DNA from: Chamaelirium japonicum
Lineage: Eukaryota; Streptophyta; Magnoliopsida; Liliales; Melanthiaceae
DNA length: 64,000 nt
Direction of reading: 5' to 3'
Assembly (NCBI GenBank): GCA_947650365.1
Contig: OX393551.1
Coordinates: 61,187,173-61,251,172, forward strand
This document shows positions 54,846 to 64,000 of this stretch, in pieces. Position 1 is the stretch's first letter. Every line of letters starts with the position of its first letter. The notes beneath the pieces were generated by a model. It ran no database searches. It was not told where the DNA came from and saw only the letters and a list, made by a program, of their open reading frames with translations. The position numbers and the translations under genes are program-made.

Positions 54846-57800
54846 AATTAGAATGAATTAGAATGGATCGTGCGAATGAATTAGAATGGATCGTACGAAT
54901 GAATTAGAATGGATTGGGCGAATGAATTAGAATGAATTAGAATGGATCGTGCGAATGACTTAGAATGGATCGTATGAATGAATTAGAATGGATACATTCG
55001 TGCAAATGAATTAAAATGGATCGTACGAATAAGTAAGAATGGATCGTACAAATGAAATTGAATGGATCGTATGAATGAATTAGAATGGATCATGCGAATG
55101 AATTACAATGGATCGTACGAATGAGTAAGAATGGATCGTACGAATGAAATAGAATGGATCGTATGAATGAATTAGAATGGATCGTGCTAATGAATTAGAA
55201 TGGATCGTACGAATGAATTAGAATAGATTGTGCGAATGAATTAGAATGGATCGTACGAATGAATTAGAATGGATATATTAATGGGAAAGAGTTAGAATGG
55301 ATCGTACGAAGGAATTAGAATGGATCGTACGAATGAATTAGAATGGATACATTCGTGCAAAAGAATTAGAATGGATTGTATGAATGAATTAGAATAGATC
55401 ATACAAATGAATTAGAATGGATCGTGCAAATGAATTAGAATGGATCGTGCGAATGAATTACGAATGAATTAGAATAGATTATGCGAATGAATTTGAATGG
55501 ATCGTGCGAATGAATTAGAATGGATCGTACGAATGAATTAGAATGGATCGTGCGAATGAATTAGAATGGATCGTGCGAATGAATTAGAATGGATCGTACG
55601 AATGAATCAGAATGGATATATTCGTGCGAATGAATTAGAATGGATCATACGAATGAGTAAGAATGGATCGTACGAATGAAATAGAATGGATCGTACGAAT
55701 AAATTAGAATGGATCGTGCTAATGAATTAGAATGGATCAAACGAATGAATTAGAATAGATTGTGCGTATGAATACATTCGTGCGAATGAATTAGAATGGA
55801 TCATATGAATGAATTAGAATGGATCGTATAAATGATTTAGAATGGATCGTATGAATGAATTCGAATGGATCGTACGAATGAATTAGAATGGATACATTAA
55901 TGGATCATACGAAGGAATTAGGGTGGATCATACGAATGAATTAGAATGGATATATTCGTGCGAAAGAATTAGAACGGATTGTATGAATGAATTAGAATGG
56001 ATCATATGAATGAATTAGAATGGATCGTGCGAATGAATTAGAATGGATCGTACGAATGAATTAGAATGGATACATTCGTTCGAAAGAATTAGAATGGATT
56101 GTATGAATGAATTAGAATGGATCATACGAATGAATTAGAATGGATCGTACGAATGAATTAGAATGGATCGTGCGAATGAATTAGATTGGATCGTGCGAAT
56201 GAATTAGAATGGATCGTACGAATGAGTAAGAATGGATCGTATGAATGAAATAGAATGGTTCATATGAATCAATTAGAATGGATCGTGTGAATGAATTAGA
56301 ATGGATCGTGCAAATGAATTAGAATGGATCGTGCGAATGAATTAGAATGGATCGTACGAATGAATTATAATAGATCGTATAAATGAATTAGAATGGATCG
56401 TACGAATGAATTAGAATGGATCGTATAAATAAATTCGAATGGATCGTACGAATGAATTAGAATGGATACATTCGTGCGAATGAATTAGAATGGATCATAA
56501 GAAGGAATTTGGGTCGATCGTATGAATGAATTAGAATGGATACATTCGTGCGAAATAATTAGAATGGATTGTATGAATGAATTAGGATGGATCGTATGAA
56601 TGAATTTGAATGGATCGTACGAATGAATTAGAATGGATCATACGAAGGAATTAGAATGGATATATTCGTGCGAAAGAATTAGAATGGATTGTATGAATGA
56701 ATTAGAATGGATCGTATGAATGAATTAGAATGGATCATGCGAATGAATCAGAATGGATCATACGAATGAATTAGAATGGATCGTACGAATGAATTAGAAT
56801 GGATCGTGCGAATGAATTAGAATGGATCGTACGAATGAATTAGAATGGATACATTCGAACGAATGAATTAGAATGGATCGTACAATGAATTAGAATGGAT
56901 ACATTCGTGCGAATGAATTAGAATGGATCGTACGAATGAGTAAGAATGGACCGTACAAATGAAATAGAATGGATCGTACGAATGAATTAGAATGGATCGT
57001 GCCAATGAATTAGAATGGATCGTACGAATGAATTAGAATGGATACATTCGTGCGAATGAATTAGAATGGATCGTTTGAATGAATTAGATTGGATCGTATG
57101 AATGAATTTGAATGGATCATACGTATGAATTAGAATGGATACATTCATGGAAATGAATTTGAATGAATCGTACGAAGGAATTAGAATGGATCATACGAAT
57201 GAAATAGAATGGATCATATGAAGGAATTAGAATGGATCGTATGAAGGAATTAGAATGGATCGTACGAAAGAATTAGAATGGATACATTCGTGCAAAAGAA
57301 TTAGAATGGATTGTATGAATGAATTAGAATGGATCGTGCAAATGAATTAGAATGGATCGTGCGAATGAATTAGAATGGATCGTATGAATGAATTAGAATA
57401 GATTGTGTGAATGAATTAGAATGGATCGTACGAATGAATTAGAATGGATACATTCGTGCAAATGAATTAGAATGGATCGTATGAATGAACTAGAATGGAT
57501 CGTATGAATGAATTAGAATGGATCGTGTGAATGAATTAGAATGGATCGTATGAGTGAATTAGAATGGATACATTCGTGCGAATGAATTAGAATGGATCGT
57601 ACGAATGAATTAGAATGGATCGTGCTAATGAATTAGAATGGATCGTACGAATGAATTAGAATAGATTGTGCGAATGAATTAGAATGGATCGTGCGAAGGA
57701 ATTAGAATGGATCATACGAATGGATCGTACGAAGGAATTAGAATGAATTAGAATGGATACATTCGTGCAAATGAATTAGAATGGATCGTATGAATGAATT

Positions 57801-59211
57801 AGATTGGATCGTATGAATGAATTAGAATGGAATGTACGTATGAATTAGAATGGATACATTCATGGGAATGAATTAGAATGGATCGTACGAAGGAATTAGA
57901 ATGGATTGTATGAAGGAATTAGAATGGATCGTACGAATGAATTAGAATGGATACATTCGTGCAAAAGAATTAGAATGTATTGTATGAATGAATTAGAATG
58001 GATCATACAAATAAATTAGAATGGATCGTGCGAATAAATTAGAATGGATCATACGAATGAATTAGAATAGATTGTGCGAATGAATTAGAATGGATCGTAC
58101 GAATGAATTAGAATGGATAAATTCGTGCGAATGAATTATAATGGATCGTATGAGTGAATTAGATTGGATCGTATGAATTAATTAGAATGGATCGTACGTA
58201 TGAAATAGAATGGATACATTCATGGGAAAGAATTAGAATGGATCATACGAAGGAATTCATACGAATGAAATAGAATGGATCGTACGAAGGAATTAGAATG
58301 GATCGTACGAAGGAATTAGGGTGGATCGTACGAATGAATTAGAATGGATACATTCGTGTGAAAGAATTAGAATGGATTGTATGAATAAATTAGAATGGAT
58401 CATATGAATGAATTAGAATGGATCTTGTGAATGAATTAGAATAGATCGTACGAATGAATTGGAATGGATCGTATGAATGAATTAGAATGGATCGTGCGAA
58501 TGAATTAGAATGGATCGTACGAATAAATTAGAATGGATATATTCGTGCGAATGAATTAGAATGGATCGTACGAATGAGTAAGAATGGATAGTACGAATGA
58601 AATAGATTGGATCGTATGAATGAATTAGAATGGATCGTGCTAATGAATTAGAATGGATCGTACGAATGAATTAGAATAGATTGTGCGAATGAATTAGAAT
58701 GGATCATAGATCGTACGAATGAATTAGAATGGATCGTACGTATGAATTAGAATGGATACATTAATGGGAATGAATAAGAATGGATTGTACGAAGGAATTA
58801 GAATGGATCATACGAATGAAATAGAATGGATCGTACGAAGGAATTAGAATGGATCGTACGAAGGAATTAGAATGGATACATTCGTGTAAAAGAATTAGAA
58901 TGGATTATATAAATGAATTAGAATGGATCGTGCAAATGAATTAGAATGGATCGTGCGAATGAATGAGAATGGATCGTACGAATGAATTAGAATAGATTGT
59001 GCGAATGAATTAGAATGGATCGTACGAATGAATTAGAATGGATCATATGAATGAATTAGAATAGATTGTGCGAATGAATTAGAATGGATCGTACGAATGA
59101 ATTAGAATGGATCGATGAATGAATTAGAATGGATCATACGAATGAATTAGAATGGATCGTATGAATGAGTAAGAATGGATCATATGAATGAAATAAAATG
59201 GATCGTACATA
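54846..59211 (-). repeat. Satellite, minus-orientation stretch 17
   Basis: About 4.4 kb of minus-strand units. Reversed F/G boundaries near 57146, 57861, 58221 and 58763 are closer together than in 30-40 kb, so cycles here have lost blocks. It ends GATCGTAC-ATACGATAC-GTACGATCC, an inverted repeat of 8 bp around a short spacer. Confidence 0.93.
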
Positions 59212-59502
59212 CGATACGTACGATCCATTCTAATTAATTCATACGATCATTCTAATTCATTCGTACGATCCATTCTAATTCATTCATACGATCCATTCTA
59301 ATTCATTCGTACGATCCATTCTAATTCATTCACACGAATGTATCTACTCTAATTCATTCGTACGATCCATTCTAATTCATTCGGACGAATGTATCCATTC
59401 TAATTCATTTGTACGATCAATTCTAATTCATTCGCACGTTCCATTCTAATTCATTCGCAGAATCTATTCTAGTTCATTCGTAATTCATTCGCACGATCAT
59501 TC
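59212..59502 (+). repeat. Satellite, short plus stretch before island 2
   Basis: About 290 bp of plus-strand units. The last irregular units (a unit starting AATCTATTCTAG, then TAATTCATTC without a joint) match those just before island copy 1. Confidence 0.92.
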
Positions 59503-59597
59503 AGGTGTTTAGGTTGCGGCCTCAGACTTTGTATTTGGTTGAATAGAAAGGTGCACCTTTGAACGTTAGTTGATCGTGGGGAGACCCTGTGTGATTT
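59503..59597. other. Non-satellite island, copy 2 (about 95 bp)
   Basis: The first 70 bp match island copy 1 with two differences. A further 25 or so bases, from ATCGTGGGGAGACCC to GTGATTTT, are found only here. It again lies at a plus-to-minus switch. The palindrome core AAAGGTGCACCTTT is at 59547-59560. A minus-strand frame stays open through it (59469-59690), but half of that frame is satellite translation and I see no protein family in the rest, so no gene is called. Confidence 0.87.
59547..59560. repeat. Palindrome in island copy 2
   Basis: AAAGGTGCACCTTT, a perfect 14-bp inverted repeat. The outer C/G pair seen in copy 1 is broken here by a C-to-G change. Confidence 0.9.
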
Positions 59598-62238
59598 TAC
59601 GAATGAATTAGAATGGATCGTACGAATGAGTAAGAATGGATCATACGAATGAAATATAATGGATCGTATGAATGAATTAGAATGGATCATATGAATGAAT
59701 TCGAATGGATCGTACGAATGAATTAGAATGGATACATTCGTGTGAATGAATTAGAATGGATCATAAGAAGGAATTAGGGTGGATCATACGAATGAATTAG
59801 AATGGATACATTCGTGTGAAAGAATTAGAATGGATTTTATGAATGAATTAGAATCGATCGTGGATTGTACGTATGAATTAGAATAGATACATTCATGGGA
59901 ATGAATTAGAATGGATCGTACGAAGGAATTAGAATGGATTGTACGAAGGAATTAGAATGGATCGTACGAATGAATTAGAATGGATACATTCGTGCAAAAG
60001 AATTAGAATGGATTGTATGAATGAATTAGAATGGATCGTACAAATGAATTAGAATGGATCGTGCGAGTGAATTAGAATGGATCGTACTAATAAATTAGAA
60101 TAGATTGTGCGAATGAATTAAAATGGATCGTACGAATGAATTAGAATGGATACATTCGTGCGAATGAATTAGAATGGATCGTATGAATGAAATAGAATGG
60201 ATCGTATGAATGAATTCGAATGGATCGTACGAATAAATTAGAATGGATACATTCGTGCGAATGGATTAGAATGGATCATACCAAGAAATTAGGGTGGATC
60301 GTACGAATGAATTAGAATAGATACATTCATGTGAAAGAATTAGAATGGATCGTATGAATGAGTAAGAATGGATCGTACGTATGAATTAGAATTGATACAT
60401 TCATGTGAATGAATTAGAATCTATCGTACGAAGGAATTAGAATGGATCATGCAAATAAAATAGAATGGATCGTACGAATGAATTAGAATGGATCGTGTGA
60501 ATGAATTAGAATGGATGGTACGAATGAATTAGAATGGATCGTATGAATGAATTAGAATGAACTAGAATGGATCATACGAATGAAATGAATTAGAATGGAA
60601 CGTGCTAATGAATTAGAATGGATACATTCGTGCAAAAGAATTAGAATGGATTGTATGAAAGAATTAGAATGGATCGTGCAAATGAATTAGAATGGATCGT
60701 ATGAATTAGAATGGATCGTATGAATGAAATAGAATGGATCGTACGAATGATTTAGAATGGATCGTGCTAATGAATTAGAATGGATTGTACAAATGAATTA
60801 GAATTAGAATGGATCGTACGAATGAGTAAGAATGGATCGTACGAATGATATAGAATGGATCGTACGAATGAATTAGAATGGATCATGCTAATGAATTAGA
60901 ATGGATCGTACGAATGAATTAGAATAGATTGTGTGAATGAATTAGAATGGATCGTATGAATGAATTAGAATGGATCGTATGAATGAATTAGAATGGATCG
61001 TGCGAATGAATTAGAATGGATCGTATGACTGAATTAGAATGGATCATACGAAGGAATTAGGGTGGATCGTACGAATGAATTAGAATGGATACATTCGTGC
61101 GAAAGAATTAGAATGGATTGTATGAATGAATTAGAATGGATCATATGAATGAATTAGAGTGGATCGTGTGAATGAATTAGAATGGATCATACGAATGAAT
61201 TAGAATGGATCGTATGAATGAATTAGAATGGATCGTGTGAATGAATTAGAATTGATCATACGAATGAATTAGAATGGATACATTCGTCCGAATGAATTAG
61301 AATGGATCGTACGAATGAGTAAGAATGGATCGTATGAATGAAATAGAATGGGTCGTACGAATGAATTAGAATGGATCGTGCTAATGAATTAGATTGGATC
61401 GTACGATGAATGAATTAGAATGGATACATTCGTCCGAATGAATTAGAATGGATCGTATGAATGAATTAGAATGGATCGTATGAATGAATTCGAATGGATC
61501 GTACGAATGAATTAGAATGGATACATTCGTGCGAATGAATTAGAATGGATCATATGAAGGAATTAGGGTGGATAGTACGAATGAATTAGAATGGATATAT
61601 TCGTGTGAAAAAATTAGAATGGATTGTATGAATGAATTAGAATGGATCGTATGAATGAATTAGAATGGATCGTGCGAATGAATTAGAATGGATCGTATGA
61701 ATGAATTAGAATGGATCGTGTGAATGAATTAGAATAGATCGTATGAATTAGAATGGATTGTATGAATGAATTAGAATGGATCGTATGAATGAATTAGAAT
61801 GGATCGTGCGAATGAATTTGAATAGATTGTGCGAATGAGTTATAATGGATCGTGCGAATGAATTAGAATAGATCGTACGAATGAATAAGAATGGATCGTA
61901 TGAATGAATTAGAATGGATTGTGCTAATGAATTAGAATGGATCGTACGAATGAATTATAATAGATTGTGCGAATGAATTAGAATGGATCGTACGAATGAA
62001 TTAGAATGGATCGTACGAATGAATTAGAATGGATCGTACGAATGATTTAGAATCGATACATTCGTGCGAAAAAGTTAGAATGGATTGTATGAATGAATTA
62101 GAATGGATCGTGCGAATGAATTAGAATGGATCGTACGAATGAATTAGAATAGATTGTGCGAATGAATTAGAATGGATCGTACGAATGAATTAGAATGGAT
62201 CGTACGAATGAATTAGAATGGATCGTATGAATGAATTA
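59598..62238 (-). repeat. Satellite, minus-orientation stretch 18
   Basis: Minus-strand units with C markers (GAATTAGGGTGG) near 59775, 60290, 61060 and 61563. It ends GAATGAATTAGCACGATCC, where a minus-strand TTAG meets a plus-strand CATTAGCAC-type ending. Confidence 0.93.
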
Positions 62239-64000
62239 GCACGATCCATTCTAATTCATTCGCACGATCCATTCTAATTCATTCATATGATCCATTCTAA
62301 TTCATTCAAACGATCTACTCTAATTCATTCATACGTACGATCCATTCGAATTCATTCATACGATCCATTCTAATTTATTCATAAGATCCATTCTAATTCA
62401 TTCGCATGAATGTATCCATTCTAATTCATTCGTACGATCCATTCTAATTCATTCGCACGATCCATTCTAATTAGAATGGATCGTACGAATGAGTAAGAAT
62501 GGATCTTACTCATTAGCACAATCCATTCTAATTCATTCGCATGATCCATTCTAATACATTCATACGATCCAATCTAATTCATTCATACAATCCATTCTAA
62601 TTCTTTCGCACGAATGTATCCATTCTAATTCATTTGTACGATCCACCCTAATTCCTTCGTTTGATCCATTCTAATTCATTCGCATGAATGTATCCATTCT
62701 AATTCATTCGTACGATCCATTCGAATTCATTCATATGATCCATTCTAATTCATTCATACGATCCATTCTAATTCATTCACACGAATGTATCCATTCTAAT
62801 TCATTCGTACGATCCAATCTATTTCATTTGCACGATCTATTCAAATTCATTCGTACGATCTATTCTATTTCATTCGTACGATCCATTCTTACTCATTCGT
62901 ACGATCCATTCTAATTCATTCGCACGAATATATCCTCATTCGCACGATCCATTCTAATTCATTTGCACGATCTATTCTAATTCATTCATACAATCCATTC
63001 TAATTCTTTCGCACGAATGTATCCATTCTAATTCATACGTACGATCCATTCTAATTAATTCATACGATCCAATCTAATTCATTCATACGATCCATTCTAA
63101 TTTATTCGCACGAATGTGTCCATTCTAATTCATTCGTAAGATCCATTCTAATTCATTCGCACAATGGATTCTAATTCATTCGTACGATCCATTCTAATTC
63201 ATTAGCACGATCCATTCTAATTCATTCATACGATCCATTCTATTTCATTCGTACGATCCATTCATACTCATTCGTACGATCCATTCTAATTCATTCGCAC
63301 GAATGTATCTATTCTTATTCATTCGTACGATCTATTCTAATTCATTCGCACAATCCAATCTAATTCATTTGCACGATCCATTCTAATTCATTCGTACGAT
63401 CTATTCTATTTCATTCGTACGATCTATTCTTATTCATTCGTACGATCCATTCTAATTCATTTGCACGAATGTATCCTCATTCGCACGATCCATTCTAATT
63501 CATTTGCAAGATCCTTTCTAATTTATTCATACAATCCATTCTAATTCTTTCGTATGAATGTATCCATTCTAATTCATTCGTACGACCCACCCTAATTTCT
63601 TCATATGATCCATTTTAATTCATTCGCACGAATGTATCCATTCTAATTCATTCGTATGGTCAATTCGAATTCATTCATACGATCCATTCTAATTCATTCA
63701 TACGATCCATTCTAATTCATTCGCACAAATGTATCCATTCTAATTCATTCGTACAATCCATTCTAATTCATTCGCACAGTCTATTCTAATTCATTCGTAC
63801 GATCCATTCTAATTGATTCGCACGATCCATTCTAATTCATTTGAACGATCCATTCTAATTCATTCATACAATCCATTCTAATTCTTTTGCACGAATGTAT
63901 CCATTCTAATTCATTCGTACGATCCACTCTAATTCCTTCGTACGATCCATTCTAATTCCTTCGTACGATCCATTCTAATTCCTTCGTACGATCCATTCTA
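62239..64000 (+). repeat. Satellite, plus-orientation stretch 19
   Basis: Plus-strand units running out of the window, with a minus-strand patch at 62472-62505 (TTAGAATGGATCG through GAGTAAG). C markers lie near 62644 and 63587. Two places (62933 and 63474) share the same short deletion fusing GTATCC to TCATTCGCAC, also seen near 49688. Confidence 0.93.

Larger units (their letters stand above)
1..64000. repeat. Satellite DNA array, 23-bp unit with 28-bp variant
   Basis: Essentially every base belongs to a head-to-tail repeat whose unit starts GATCCATTC, continues TAATTC and ends ATTCGTAC. A clean copy is at 9600-9622. Each unit has three ATTC words, a GATC site and a CGTACG-like joint with the next unit. 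Common variants end CGCAC, CATAC, TTGCAC, TAGCAC or CCTTCGTAC, or have TATTTC, TTACTC, CGAATTC or CACCCTAATTCC inside. A 28-bp variant starts GAATGTATCC. Both orientations occur. The array runs off both ends of the window, so its full size is unknown. I see no gene anywhere in it. Long variant arrays of this kind are typical of centromeric or pericentromeric heterochromatin, but position on a chromosome cannot be seen here. The family is not one I recognise by name. Confidence 0.98.

Noticed and set aside
54776-59597. Islands as tRNA, 5S or SINE fragments
   Set aside because: I see no tRNA A/B box, no poly-A tail, no terminal repeats and no target-site duplication. The palindrome alone is not enough to name an element.
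59469-59690. 73-codon minus-strand frame through island copy 2
   Set aside because: It begins and ends in satellite and only about 32 residues come from the island. I recognise no family, and copy 1 does not keep the full frame, so it is not called as a gene or pseudogene.
1-64000. CRISPR array
   Set aside because: Repeats are contiguous with no unique spacers between them, and unit changes are point variants of one sequence.
1-64000. Telomere or simple ATTC microsatellite
   Set aside because: ATTC words are frequent inside each unit but the period is 23 bp with fixed CGTAC and GATCC parts, and no known telomere motif is present.
1-64000. All strand switches as assembly errors
   Set aside because: Several switches recur with identical joints at the same offsets as independent markers, and most fall on palindromes of the unit. 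Single short patches (24114, 46251, 47953) could still be assembly or read errors and need raw reads.

Overview
The whole 64 kb window is one uninterrupted, AT-rich satellite DNA array of a eukaryote. I found no gene, RNA gene, recognisable transposon, CRISPR array or telomere repeat. The only DNA that is not satellite is a short unknown island present twice (about 54776-54845 and 59503-59597). The species cannot be named from this sequence. A kilobase-scale higher-order satellite, plus variation concentrated at CpG steps, suggests centromeric or pericentromeric heterochromatin in a genome that methylates CpG (many plants, vertebrates and some invertebrates).

The basic unit is 23 bp. It starts GATCCATTC, continues TAATTC and ends ATTCGTAC (clean copy at 9600-9622). 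About one unit in six is a 28-bp form that starts GAATGTATCC instead of GATCC. The 28-bp units punctuate the array into blocks, and counting bases gave seven recurring types (called A to G here): A 189 bp, B 189 bp, C 74 bp, D 97 bp, E 166 bp, F 143 bp, G 97 bp. Their idealised cycle is 40 units and 955 bp (33 x 23 + 7 x 28). Real copies vary by gain or loss of units and blocks, and the same cycle is found on both strands.

The array changes orientation about 36 times, with a few extra micro-inversions. Plus-strand stretches dominate 1-21.4 kb, 27.2-30.1 kb, 43.2-45.6 kb, 47.7-54.8 kb and 62.2-64 kb. Minus-strand stretches dominate 21.5-27.2 kb, 30.1-40.3 kb and 54.8-62.2 kb. Many switches lie on short palindromes made from the unit itself: CATTCGTACGAATG where plus runs into minus, and GAATGGATCCATTC where minus runs into plus. 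Several switches are copies of one another, so pieces of the array containing an inversion were later amplified as compound units (about 4.07 kb at the left end, 2.055 kb around 10.4-14.4 kb, and probably about 4.7 kb around the two islands).

Layout: 1-7.3 kb is an old duplicated plus-strand domain with short inverted inserts. 7.3-18.7 kb holds five related minus-strand arms alternating with plus-strand spacers. 18.7-21.5 kb is mixed. 21.5-27.2 kb is minus. 27.2-30.1 kb is plus. 30.1-40.3 kb is the longest single-orientation stretch, with regular cycles of about 1.24-1.6 kb. 40.3-54.8 kb is heavily rearranged. 54.8-62.2 kb is minus, interrupted by the second island, and 62.2-64 kb returns to plus and runs off the end. 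Block edges are accurate to a few bases where a palindrome marks them and to roughly 10-20 bases elsewhere.
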